The translations under genes were made by a program, and so were the position numbers. DNA of 64,000 nucleotides from Methylobacter tundripaludum (GTDB taxonomy: Bacteria; Pseudomonadota; Gammaproteobacteria; Methylococcales; Methylomonadaceae): positions 1-64,000 of the forward strand of contig NZ_PTIY01000014.1 in NCBI RefSeq assembly GCF_002934365.1. The letters are read 5' to 3'. This document shows positions 6,954 to 17,200 of this stretch, one piece after another (the stretch's first letter is position 1; each line of letters begins with the position of its first letter). Below the pieces are notes generated by a model. The model saw only the letters and a program-made list of their open reading frames with translations. It did no database searches and was not told the origin of the DNA.

Positions 6954-8354
6954 CTATTGATTGCTTGACACCTTGTCCATCCAGCTGCCGCCAAAGGCTT
7001 TGTATAAATTGATCAGCGCCTGTAACGAATTACTGCGGGCCGTCGCGTGAGAGAGCTTTACGTTGAACAGGTTGCGCTGTGCATCCAGCACTTCCAGATA
7101 ATTAGTAAGACCGTTGTTGTAACGCAGCCATGCCAACTTTAAATACTCGCTTAAAGCAGCCTCCTGCAGGCTAAGTGCCTGTACCTGTTCCCGGGTTTTA
7201 CTATTATCTATCAGCGCATCCTCGGTTTCCTTGAAGGCTTGAAGCAAGATGCTCTGGTAATTTAATAACGCCTGTTGTTCGCGAGCTTCGGCAGCTTTTA
7301 CTTGTCCTGCGATTTTGCCTGCGGTAAACAAAGGCATCGCCAACGCTACACCGTAATTCCACATGCCTGAAGGTCCCGACAGTAATTGGCTGAAATTGGC
7401 GCTGGCAGTGCCAAACGTTCCGGTTATCGTGAATTTTGGGAAATATTCACCTTTCGCAACGCCGATATTCGCATTAGCAGCAATTAAACCCTGTTCTGCT
7501 TGACGTATATCCGGGCGGCGAGCTAACAATTCGGATGGCAGACCGGCAGGCACGCCAAGTAAATGCAGTTCGGCTAACGGTAAGCCGCGTTCTATAGCTG
7601 CGGGATTATGGCCCAACAAAACACTCAGTTCGTGCTCTTTTTGAGCTATCAATTTCTCCAATTGCGGTATGATGGCGGCGGCGTTATGAACCTCGGACTC
7701 CGCTTGCCGCACCTGAGCTTTGGAATTAAGCTCCCCGTCGAAACGCGCTTGGGCGATACGGTAAGCTTCCCGGCGGTCGACCAAGGTTTGCTTGGCAATT
7801 TCCAAACGCACATCCAGTTCACGCAGTTGCACATAGGAACGCGCAACACCGGTGGCCAAAGTCAGCACCACAGTACGACGAATTTCTTCCTGCGCATAGA
7901 GATTGGCCCGGGCCGCTTCAGTGGCGCGCCGTAACCTGCCCCATACGTCTATTTCCCAAGACAAATTTAAAGTGGATTGAATGCTGTCATAAGCGGGTGT
8001 GGGGGCAGCGCCGTAAGTTGTTTCAGAATCTTTTTCCTGCTGGCCGAATGCATTGGCGCTAATTTGCGGAAACAAGTCGGCACGGGTGATGCTGTATAGC
8101 CCTAAATATTCTTCGACGGTAGCCGTGGCGATCAGCAGATCTTTGTTATACCGTAGCGCCTGCTCAATGAGTTTGGTCAGATGGGGGTCGCCGAATTGCT
8201 CCCACCAGCTAGTATCGCTAGCTGCAACGGTTTCGGCTGCGGCAAAACGCCAAGCATCCGGTATTGATCCGGTTGGCTGTTGGTAATCAGGACCGATCAT
8301 AAAACAGCCGGTTAGCGTTAAGGGCAACAATAAGGAAATAGGACAGTAGCGCAT
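6954..8354 (-). CDS. RND efflux outer-membrane channel (NodT/OprM family)
   Basis: This is the outer-membrane factor of a tripartite drug efflux pump. The 466-residue lipoprotein starts with a signal peptide and lipobox LTGC (Cys near residue 16), followed by MIGPDYQQP, the usual start of mature NodT-family proteins. Two OEP repeat halves are visible with the ATGVARSYVQLR and LLARRPDIRQAEQGL segments (the latter near residue 280). The length is normal for the family. It begins 2 bp after the pump gene and is the third gene of the operon. Confidence 0.93.
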   Translation of the reverse strand: MRYCPISLLLPLTLTGCFMIGPDYQQPTGSIPDAWRFAAAETVAASDTSWWEQFGDPHLTKLIEQALRYNKDLLIATATVEEYLGLYSITRADLFPQISANAFGQQEKDSETTYGAAPTPAYDSIQSTLNLSWEIDVWGRLRRATEAARANLYAQEEIRRTVVLTLATGVARSYVQLRELDVRLEIAKQTLVDRREAYRIAQARFDGELNSKAQVRQAESEVHNAAAIIPQLEKLIAQKEHELSVLLGHNPAAIERGLPLAELHLLGVPAGLPSELLARRPDIRQAEQGLIAANANIGVAKGEYFPKFTITGTFGTASANFSQLLSGPSGMWNYGVALAMPLFTAGKIAGQVKAAEAREQQALLNYQSILLQAFKETEDALIDNSKTREQVQALSLQEAALSEYLKLAWLRYNNGLTNYLEVLDAQRNLFNVKLSHATARSNSLQALINLYKAFGGSWMDKVSSNQ

Positions 8355-8356
8355 GA

Positions 8357-11300
8357 TTAGACTTCTTGTTTTGTAATAATGCTATCGGTGTGTTTCGGCG
8401 CTCTGATCCTCTCCAATAACACGAAAAATAACGGTACAAAAAATACGGCTAACAGGGTAGCGCTGACCATGCCCCCCATTATCCCCACACCGATGGAGTG
8501 CCGGCTGTTTGCACCTGCGCCGGTACTGAGGACCAAGGGTAGTACGCCAAGAATGAAAGAAAATGATGTCATCAGAATCGGACGAAAACGAAGCCGACAG
8601 GCTTCAAGTGCCGCATCCGCAACATCCATGCCCTGCCCGTTTTTTTCCGCCGCGAATTCGACGATGAGTATGGCGTTCTTGGCGCTCAGTGCGATCAGCG
8701 TGACCAAGCCGATTTGAAAGTAAACATCGTCCTCCATGCCACAGGCCCAGACGGCCAGTAAAGCTCCGAATAAACCGAAAGGAACCGCCAACATGACGGC
8801 GAAAGGCAGCGCCAACCGTTCGTATTGAGCGGCAAGAATTAGGAATACCATAATAATGCCGTAGATAAAGGCCGAGCTCGATGAACTGCCCGCAGCCTTT
8901 TCCTGAAATGACTGTCCGCCCCAGGCGAATGACATACTGTCGGGTAAAACTTCTTGCGCAGCTTGTTCCATGGCCAACATGGCTTGGCCGGAACTATAGC
9001 CTGCTGCCGCGCTGCCGTTGATCCGCGCCGCAGGGAAACCGTTGAAGCGGCTGATGGAGTTAGGACCATTGGCGTAGCGTACTTTAATCAGGCTGCTTAG
9101 GGGTACCATCGAACCGGACTGGCTGCGAACAAAAACTTTTTCGATATCCTCGGGACGGCTTCGATATTGCGGATCTGCCTGCAGCAGCACCCGGTAGGTG
9201 CGGCCAAACTTGTTGAAATCGTTAACGTAGGTGGTGCTGAACATGCCCTGCAAGGTATCGAACACGTCATCGATAGCAACCCCCATAGCCCAAGCTTTTT
9301 CTCGATCCAATGTAATGGATAGCTGCTGCGAGTTGGAGTTGATTGATGACGAAACGCCCGTTAGTTCATGGCGTTGGCGGGTTTTTGCAATAATTTTTTG
9401 GGTCATGGCTTCCAAAACGGCGGTATCGCCGGCACCTTGATTAAGCACCCAGAATTCGAAGCCGCCAACCACGCCGAGACCGGGTATGGCGGGAGGATTC
9501 AACAACGTTACCAGCGCTTCTTTGACGCTGGAAACTCGTTTAGTCAAGATAGCCATCACGTTTTCGGCTTGCAGCTCGGGCTTGACTCTGTCTTTCCAGT
9601 TCTTCAGGGAGAGGAATAACAGCCCGGCATTGGTCGCGCTGCCGCCATCCATCAGGTTCATGCCGGTAATAGAGACTATATCGCGTAATGCCGGATTATC
9701 TTTTACCAAGGCTTCCATTTTCTGCATGACTGCACTGGTGCGATCGACGCTGGCCGCATCGGGCAGCATAACGATGGTATACAAGGTGCCTTGATCTTCT
9801 GGAGGAACAAAACTGGTGGGTACGATTTTAAACAGGCCGACAATAACGGCAATCATGCATAGGTACAGCATGATGCCGATGGTGGTATGCCGAAAAAGCC
9901 AGCGAACCCCCCCCAGATAGCGCTGGGTGGCTTTTTCCAGAGCGGCGTCGAACAATAGAAAAAAGCGTGATTTCCGGTGTTCGGCCGGTTGAATAAGGAT
10001 GGCTGCCAGTGCAGGACTCAAAGTGAGGGCAACGACAGCGGATAGCGTGACCGAGATAGCGATAGTGATTGCGAATTGTTTATAGAGTTGTCCGGTCATG
10101 CCGCCAAGGAAAGAAACCGGAAGAAATACGGCGATCAGCACCAATGTCGTGGCAACGACCGGGCCTGCGACTTCGGACAACGCACGAGTTGCAGCATCGC
10201 GCCCTTTAAGTCCAAGTTCGCGTATGTTGCGTTCGATATTTTCAATCACCACGATAGCATCGTCGACCACCAGTCCGATGGCCAGCACCATGCCGAACAG
10301 GGTGAGCGTGTTAACCGAAAAGCCCAGCAGGTACATACCCGCCAAAGTGCCGATAATAGATACAGGCACGGCTAAAATAGGAATAAGCGTGGTTCGCCAA
10401 TTTTGCAGAAACAAGAACACGACCGCGACGACCAAAACAATCGCTTCAAACAACGTGTGAATAACTTCCTCAATGGATATGTTGACAAACTCGGTGGTGT
10501 CGAAAGGAATTTCATAGCTGATACCTGCCGGAAACGTCGCGGACAGGCGATCCATGGTTGCCTTGACTTGGTCTGCGACATCCAGCGCATTGGCGCCGGG
10601 TTGCTGATATACCGCTATCAGGGTAGCGTTTTCGCCATTAAGCCGGGTCTGCATGTCATAACTTTGCGCACCCAGTTGCACCGTTGCGACGTCGCGCAAA
10701 CGGATGGCGGCGCCGTCATTGCTGGCGCGCAGGATAATATCTTCAAACTCTTTCGGGCTGGTAAGCCGCCCTTCCGCCGCCACCGGCAAGGTGAGCACGA
10801 CCGGTTGGGACGTCGGCTTTTGGCCAATCTGACCGACGGCGAACTGAGTGTTCTGCTGGGATATTGCGTTGCGTATGTCCGCCGTGGTGATGCCGAAATG
10901 CGCCATACTGTCAGGCTTTAGCCAAATGCGCATGGCGTAATCGGAGGAACCGAGCGGAGCAACTTGGTTGGCTCCAGGAACCTGTTTGAGTTTGTCCACC
11001 ACATGCAGACTGGCGTAGTTGCTGACATAGGTCGGGTCGAAACGGCCATCCGATTTGATTGCCACCAGCAGTAAAATATTGGAAGTAGACTTTGTTACAA
11101 ATATGCCGCCCCGGCGCACTTCGTTCGGCAGTTGCGCTTCAGCCGTTTTAACGCGATTTTGTACGTCGTCATGAGCCTTATCGATATCCGTGCCGATGTC
11201 GAATACGATGCTCAGGTTCAGTGAACCATTGGATGAACTGGTAGAGTTCATGTAAAGCATGTTTTCGGCGCCGTTGACTTGCTGCTCAATGGGCGCGGCG

Positions 11301-11485
11301 ACGGTTTGAGCTACGGTTTCGGCGCTGGCGCCGGGATAGGTGGCGGAAACCTGGATTTGCGGCGGAGCAATATCGGGAAACTGCGCCACCGGCAGTTGAC
11401 GCAAAGCCAACAGGCCGGCCATGACGATGACTATCGACACTATCGCAGCGAAAATAGGCCGGCTGATAAAAAATCCAATATTCAC
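8357..11485 (-). CDS. RND multidrug efflux permease (HAE1/AcrB family)
   Basis: This proton-driven inner-membrane pump exports hydrophobic and amphiphilic compounds through the adaptor and channel encoded on either side. The product has 1042 residues, the family norm, with an N-terminal helix (FFISRPIFAAIVSIVIV), periplasmic porter loops, and the TM4 proton-relay motif GLVVDDAIVVIENIERN containing the two conserved Asp residues near 405-407. Its ATG overlaps the adaptor stop by 4 bp. It resembles MexB/AcrB-type HAE1 pumps rather than heavy-metal CzcA pumps. No local regulator gene is present, so control must come from elsewhere. Confidence 0.95.
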   Translation of the reverse strand: MNIGFFISRPIFAAIVSIVIVMAGLLALRQLPVAQFPDIAPPQIQVSATYPGASAETVAQTVAAPIEQQVNGAENMLYMNSTSSSNGSLNLSIVFDIGTDIDKAHDDVQNRVKTAEAQLPNEVRRGGIFVTKSTSNILLLVAIKSDGRFDPTYVSNYASLHVVDKLKQVPGANQVAPLGSSDYAMRIWLKPDSMAHFGITTADIRNAISQQNTQFAVGQIGQKPTSQPVVLTLPVAAEGRLTSPKEFEDIILRASNDGAAIRLRDVATVQLGAQSYDMQTRLNGENATLIAVYQQPGANALDVADQVKATMDRLSATFPAGISYEIPFDTTEFVNISIEEVIHTLFEAIVLVVAVVFLFLQNWRTTLIPILAVPVSIIGTLAGMYLLGFSVNTLTLFGMVLAIGLVVDDAIVVIENIERNIRELGLKGRDAATRALSEVAGPVVATTLVLIAVFLPVSFLGGMTGQLYKQFAITIAISVTLSAVVALTLSPALAAILIQPAEHRKSRFFLLFDAALEKATQRYLGGVRWLFRHTTIGIMLYLCMIAVIVGLFKIVPTSFVPPEDQGTLYTIVMLPDAASVDRTSAVMQKMEALVKDNPALRDIVSITGMNLMDGGSATNAGLLFLSLKNWKDRVKPELQAENVMAILTKRVSSVKEALVTLLNPPAIPGLGVVGGFEFWVLNQGAGDTAVLEAMTQKIIAKTRQRHELTGVSSSINSNSQQLSITLDREKAWAMGVAIDDVFDTLQGMFSTTYVNDFNKFGRTYRVLLQADPQYRSRPEDIEKVFVRSQSGSMVPLSSLIKVRYANGPNSISRFNGFPAARINGSAAAGYSSGQAMLAMEQAAQEVLPDSMSFAWGGQSFQEKAAGSSSSSAFIYGIIMVFLILAAQYERLALPFAVMLAVPFGLFGALLAVWACGMEDDVYFQIGLVTLIALSAKNAILIVEFAAEKNGQGMDVADAALEACRLRFRPILMTSFSFILGVLPLVLSTGAGANSRHSIGVGIMGGMVSATLLAVFFVPLFFVLLERIRAPKHTDSIITKQEV

Positions 11486-12639
11486 GACTGACCGCCACTG
11501 GGAACGCCGGCAGGTTGCTGCGGCTTTACAGGCATATTAGGCACTACATGGCTCATACCGTCCACGACCACCTGCTCTCCGTTTTTTAAACCGCTTTCGA
11601 TAATCCAGTCATCGCCGTACCAATCGCCCATTTCAACAGGACGTATTTCTACTCTATTATCAGCGCCGACCACATAAAGGTACTTCCCTTGTTGTCCCTG
11701 CAATACTGCGCGTTGAGGCACCAAAATGGCGTTGGGTCGAATGGCTCCTTTCAATTTAACCCGTACAAACTGGCCGGGAACCAATTTCAGATCGGGATTC
11801 GCAAATACGGCGCGAAAACTGCTGGTGCCGGTTTCGATAGAAATTTTCTTTTCGGAGAAATCCATTTTGCCGCTAAGTGGATAGACCGAACCGTCCGCTA
11901 TATGCAGTTCGACCACAAAATTAGCGTTTTCAGGTATCAGTAACCGTTTATTTACGACGTCTTCGTTGTTTTTCAGCAGACGGGTTTCCGAAACGTTGAA
12001 TTTGACCCATATCGGGTCGGTCTGGGTTACCGTGGTCAGCAAACCATCCTGACCAGGACTGACAAAACTGCCATCGGCTTTTGTTGTTCGCCCGCTTATG
12101 CCGGTTAACGGTGATTTGATCGTGGTGTAACTTAGATTCAATTCCGCTGCCGTGACATTTGCCCGAGCCGTCAGCACCGCTGCATCGGCTTCTGCCAAGT
12201 CGGAATCCGCATCGTCTACGTCTTTTTGGCTGACCGCATTTTGCGATATCAGGTTTTTAAGTCTTACCACGTTCCGTTTTGCGTTTTGTTGTCTGGCTTC
12301 CTGTTGAACTAAAGTGCCTTTTGTTCCTTCCAGGGCGGCGGCAAAGGGGCGCTCGTCCAACTGAAACAACACTTGTTCTTTCTGTACCAGTGTACCTTCT
12401 TCGTATAGGCGTTTTTCAAGCACACCTTCAACGCGAGTACGGATTTCCACAAGGCGGGAGCTTTCCGTTTGGCCGACAAATTCCCATTCTATAGGGATCG
12501 TGCGCTCTTCAATGCGCTGTATGATGACCTCAGGCGGTGAAAACTCAGGTGTTGCATGTTGCTCTTGACACGCAGCCAAGACTAGCGCCAGTTGGCAAAG
12601 AAGCGTCCAAAGAATTGGTAGGCGCGAATTGAGTTTCAC
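11482..12639 (-). CDS. RND efflux membrane-fusion adaptor (AcrA family lipoprotein)
   Basis: This periplasmic adaptor joins the pump to the outer-membrane channel. The start is uncertain: there is no ATG near the N-terminus. GTG at 12639 gives a compact lipoprotein signal (KLNSRLPILW..LALVLAAC) with a GGGG stretch 6 nt upstream; a TTG at 12651 is the alternative. The Cys after LVLAA would be lipidated. Barrel-sandwich halves flank a coiled-coil hairpin (about residues 95-165, with AVSQKDVDDADSDLAEADAAV). A beta-barrel and the C-terminal VLQGQQGKYLYVV segment follow. It is the first gene of the three-gene operon. Confidence 0.92.
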   Translation of the reverse strand: MKLNSRLPILWTLLCQLALVLAACQEQHATPEFSPPEVIIQRIEERTIPIEWEFVGQTESSRLVEIRTRVEGVLEKRLYEEGTLVQKEQVLFQLDERPFAAALEGTKGTLVQQEARQQNAKRNVVRLKNLISQNAVSQKDVDDADSDLAEADAAVLTARANVTAAELNLSYTTIKSPLTGISGRTTKADGSFVSPGQDGLLTTVTQTDPIWVKFNVSETRLLKNNEDVVNKRLLIPENANFVVELHIADGSVYPLSGKMDFSEKKISIETGTSSFRAVFANPDLKLVPGQFVRVKLKGAIRPNAILVPQRAVLQGQQGKYLYVVGADNRVEIRPVEMGDWYGDDWIIESGLKNGEQVVVDGMSHVVPNMPVKPQQPAGVPSGGQS

Positions 12640-13097
12640 GATGTGCCCCAAATTTATCCGGTTACAAGATTAGAATGAACAGCAAAGGTTATACAGTAAA
12701 AACATCAGCATAGCTTTTTTGTGGCGCATGACTTGGAGGGATGTTTTGTAAGAACAATTGCTTATGATTTAGTGAGGTTTGTTTGACTTCAATTGATATT
12801 GTTTTTCATTTTAATACGATTATTCGGCGGATGCGACATTATTATCTCTACTAAGGTTTATTATTTCTACTAAGTTTAAGTATGTTCGACGTAAGTTTTT
12901 GCAATGGCCCAATAGCGGAAAAAACAAACTCAAGGCATTACTGATACTCGTTAAAATTTAATTACTTACCCAAGCAAATACGCAGAAATGAATCCCGGAT
13001 GACCAGTTTTTTGGAATGGCGTAAAAAACAATCTTGATGCGGCTCATTCATTATGTTACTCTCCGAAAAAAATAGCACTTTAATAGGGGATAATATC
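12640..13097. other. AT-rich divergent intergenic region
   Basis: The 458 bp separate the leftward efflux operon from a rightward DUF697 gene and must carry both promoters. TATAAC-like and TTGAC-like hexamers are present, but no pair with convincing spacing and no clear operator palindrome could be picked out by eye. No open frame of coding character is seen. Confidence 0.5.
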
Positions 13098-13610
13098 GTG
13101 ACATCTGAACAACAAATTGAGTCAAACGCACTTCAATCCGAAGACGCCCAAGTTTCTCGCGAACAGGCAGCTAATCTTGTTATTAGTAAATATACCGGCT
13201 GGGCGGCTGGATCTGGCGTTATTCCTTTCCCTTTCTGGGATGTAGCCGCAATCGCCGCTGTTGAAATAAAAATGGTCAATGAGCTATTGGATATTTACGA
13301 TAAACCTTTTTCTGAATCGAAAACCCGCTCAATTCTGACCATTCTGATCGGCAGTCTTTCGCCTCAGCTGCTGGTCGGAGTAACGGCCGCCACACTGTTC
13401 AAAGTGATACCTGGCATAGGTTCTGCCCTGTCCATCATGAGCATGCCTATTCTTGCAGCCGCATCCGCCTATGCCGTTGGCCAAGTAATGGTAAATCACC
13501 TGAAAAACGGCGGCGACCTGACTAATTTTGACCCAAAAGCTAAACTAGATGATTTCAAAGCCTACTTTAAGGAAGGCAAGAAAAAAGTCGATCCTGCTGC
13601 TACAACATAA
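13098..13610 (+). CDS. DUF697-like membrane protein
   Basis: The GTG at 13098 is preferred to an ATG at 13053 because AGGGGA (13085-13090) sits 7 nt before it. The roughly 170-residue product has a DUF697-type core: a segment SKYTGWAAGSGVIPFPFWD, then AAIAAVEIKMVNELLDIYDK, and two hydrophobic helical stretches (about residues 80-105 and 108-130, with VIPGIGSALSI). The tail is Lys-rich. DUF697 domains often occur with GTPase domains or alone as inner-membrane proteins; no specific function is known to me. It is monocistronic, followed by a hairpin at 13681. Confidence 0.78.
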   Translation: MTSEQQIESNALQSEDAQVSREQAANLVISKYTGWAAGSGVIPFPFWDVAAIAAVEIKMVNELLDIYDKPFSESKTRSILTILIGSLSPQLLVGVTAATLFKVIPGIGSALSIMSMPILAAASAYAVGQVMVNHLKNGGDLTNFDPKAKLDDFKAYFKEGKKKVDPAATT

Positions 13611-13680
13611 ACTTTAACTGCGCCAAACAACGCACATAATCACGTTTAAAATTTAAAAAATTGTTTATTGAGACTTTAAA

Positions 13681-13711
13681 CCCCTGGTTCTGTCATATAA
13701 ATAACCAGGGG
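13681..13711 (+). terminator. Hairpin after the DUF697 gene
   Basis: CCCCTGGTT (13681-13689) and AACCAGGGG (13703-13711) form a perfect 9-bp stem with a 13-nt loop, about 70 bp after the stop codon. The downstream CTATCTCTATT is pyrimidine-rich but not a clean T-tract, so it may be a weak intrinsic terminator. Confidence 0.6.
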
Positions 13712-14232
13712 CCTATCTCTATTATCCTCTTAAATAACCCCATTCTCTTCAAATTCCAGCCTATCCAGACTAAGTTTCATTCACTTGAATGAATCGCACG
13801 CCTCAAGAGCTTTAGTTATAGCTTACCGTTTTTGAGCAATGTATGGGGTTGTTGTTATAATAAAAAAATTGGGTTTGTGCTGTCACAAGTCTTTAAATAC
13901 TTCGAAGATCACGTTTACTCAGTGTAACCACGGACTTATTTTCTTTAGTTATGAAGTATCGTATTCAGTGCAATAAAAAAGAAATGTATTTGCCTATTTT
14001 ACTGATTACTAATATATCAATAAAGCTAAAGTTTTGTTGGCGACGTTACACTGGCGTTTAATGTCATTAATAAATTTCATGTTTCTTAAAAAATTAATAT
14101 TAAAAATAATAAAACGCCAATTATTTGCAAATCGTTAGCCCGATATTAATGCGAGTATGAAAGCGCAAAAACATATCTTTGTAAGCCCGAACGTCTATAG
14201 CTTGAACGAAATAACCCAAATTAATTAACCAT
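13712..14232 (+). promoter_or_regulatory. Long AT-rich leader of the NRPS operon
   Basis: About 520 AT-rich bases precede the synthetase gene. An inverted pair TGGCGTTT (14052-14059) and AAACGCCA (14112-14119) flanks a very AT-rich 52-bp stretch and could form a long-range hairpin or mark a regulator site. No Shine-Dalgarno sequence is evident before the ATG at 14233 (the preceding bases are TAATTAACCAT). No gene is seen. The -10/-35 elements are ambiguous in such AT-rich sequence. Confidence 0.45.
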
Positions 14233-17200
14233 ATGTCTGCACAAAACGAACAAGCAATTGCCTTCGGACAGGGCATTTCAATACAACTGCCTAATCAACA
14301 ACTGCATAATTGCTTCGAGGCCTTGGTTGATCAACAGCCAGATGAGCCTGCAATCATCTTTAAAAACAAGACATTAACTTATTGTCAATTGGATCAATCG
14401 TCTAATGCTCTCGCCAATGCCTTGCTGAAGCGGCCAATTAGAACGGAAGAACCTATAGGTGTGTTGGTAGAACGCTCTGGATCGCTCCCAATTGCTTTTC
14501 TAGCTATTTTAAAAGCGGGAGGTGTTTATGTGCCTCTGGTCCATGATCATCCGTCCAATAGACTTGCCAATATCGTTGAACAGACGGGTATGCGGTATTT
14601 AATCGCACTGGATGGTTTGGAGCCGGCATCGGAAATTCTTAACGCGTTAGCAGCCAATAATGACGGCATTGCTGAGATTTTCCGGACCGAGGATACGCGG
14701 GAGGGAATCTTCGCGCGGCCTGATTTAACTGTTAGCTCATCGAGTCTCGCCGCTATTTTGTTCACCTCCGGCACAAACGGCCAACCCAAAGGAGTACTCC
14801 TTCGGCATGATGCCTGCATCAACATGGTGTGCGGTCACTTAGCCGCTCAAAATATCACTTCAAAAGATCGGTTGCTGCTTTCAAGCGGACCAGGCTTCAT
14901 TCTAGGATTTCGTGAGCTGTGCCTGCCGCTGTTGTCCGGCGCCGCTTATGTTGCTGTTACTCGAAACGAAATAGACAACCCTGACCGGCTACTCATGATT
15001 ATGTCACAGCATAAGGTCAGCATAGCGCTTTTCACCCCCTCTTATTTGCGCCTTTTACAGGGTAAGTTATCCAGTGGCCTGCGCTGTATCATGACGGCCG
15101 GCGAGCATCCCGATGAAAATAATGCCCGTCATTATGCCAAATCCATTGACTATTGGAACATGCATGGCGCCACCGAAGTGTGCGGCACGATATGTATGTA
15201 TAAGGTTAATCCGAACGATGTGGGGACGTTGCCGAGCGGTCGGCCTTTCAGTAATACAAGTGTTTATCTGCTTGATGAATATGGCGATGAGGTGCCGCAA
15301 GGCGAAATAGGAGAGATTCATGTTGTCGGTACCGGCTTAGCCAACGGCTACCTGAACCAGCCCGAACTGAGCGCACAAATTTTTGTGCAAACAAAGTTTG
15401 GACGGGCCTATAAAACCCGTGACATGGGGCGTTGGCGTGCTGACGGCAACCTGGAAACAATCGGCCGTTCTGACGATGTCATCAAAGTTTCGGGCCAAGC
15501 GGTTGCTCTGAGCGAAATTGAACGCACTCTTTTGCGCCACCCAAAGGTCAAGCAAGCGGCTGTCATTCAAAACGGCACCAAACTTGTTGCGTTCCTAGAA
15601 TGCGGAGATGATTCACCAGTAGATTGGCGAGACTATTTGTCCTCGACCCTTCCGGCGTACATGATCCCTTCATCAATTAACCGGCTGGAGCGCTTGCCTA
15701 CCAATTCTTCCGGCAAGATAGACCGGCAGGCGTTATTGACCAGGGCAAAGAGTTTTTCCCGTACTATCAGCGCCCCTCCCGACGGGCGTATAGAACAAGA
15801 AATAGCAGAAGTCTGGGCCGACATTCTTAAATTGGACGCGATTGGCCGTCATGACAATTTTTTTGCAATTGGCGGCACCAGCTTGCTTGCCATTGCAATC
15901 AGCCAGCAACTCCAGTCTATGGGCTATGCCGTAACAGTGCCGACCCTATTGGTTAATCTGACCGTGGCCGGCTTGGCCGATCACCTGTCGCAAGTGTCCG
16001 CCGAAGCGCCCGCACCGGCTGATAATATTTCAACCAGAGGCCAAGAGGATTTCTGGATTGGCGCCCAATTGGGGGTTTTGCAATCAAGCATGTTGATAAC
16101 GCGCCTGTTGCGGATTAGCGGCGATTCGCCAAGCCAAGAAACATGGCGGGCGGCGTGGCAAAAATTATTGGAGCGCCATAGTGCGCTACGCACGGCATTT
16201 TACCAGGACGCAAACGAAAAAATACGCTGGCAAACCGATGCACTGGATGAGCTTCCCGCCGAATCGGCTTTAAAAACAGCAAGCTGCAATTCGCTGGAGG
16301 ACGCAAGCGAGCGGGTCGCTGCTTGGGCTTCTATCCCGTTTGACCTGAGCAAAGCCCCTTTGGCTCGGGCCGGCTTGATACAAACCCCGGAAGCGCAACT
16401 GTTCTGGTTCGCTCTTCATCATGTTGTTGTAGACGGTTTGTCAGCCAGGATTTTACAGGAGGAGCTATATACTTTATTGCAAGGTAAAACCCTCCCTCCC
16501 GCTGCCGACGGCATAAATTTTGCTTGCGCCGCAGAACAGGCCTATCTAAGAACGCAGCAAGCGGAAATAGACAGGCATTTCTGGCAAGAGCACTTAAAAA
16601 ATACGGTTGTAGGCACCAACGGGAATGCATTTAATGCATTTGCAACGGATTTTGAACGGCCACTTATTCCGACAAGCAAAGCGGCCAAATCATTGACCGA
16701 ACGGCTTGATGCGCCATGCGTGGAAGCGTTAACCCAGCTGGCCCGCAGCCAAGGCGTGGGGATGCACTCGCTATTGCTGGCCATACTTGGCGACGAGGCA
16801 AGAAGACGAAGCGGCCGAACGACCCTGATTATTGGCAGTGCAATATCCATGCGGCCTGCCGGCGCGGAACAGGCGGTCGGGCTATTCGTTAACCTGTTGC
16901 CGTTGGTGTTGCATGGCGATAGAAGCGATCAATTCAATGCACAACTTCACAACGCCCAGTCGACGCTGAATACCGCAATCCAGTCGATCGGCACGCCCTC
17001 ATCGCAAATATTGCGCGATTTTCAAAATAAAAATCCTGATATTTTGCCGCTTTCACGCACCTCCATTTTTGACATTTCCTTAACCGCCAACACATCGCGC
17101 ATCAGTGAAGCTAAGGATGCAGCGTTTAGTCTTGCTCCGCAGGCCTTACCCGGCGAACTGAACCCGGTTCCCAGCGGTATCGATTTGGCTTTCTCCCATG

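Noticed and set aside
10403-10921. Plus-strand frame of 172 codons inside the RND pump gene
   Set aside because: Antisense shadow of a well-conserved pump; composition shows no independent coding character.
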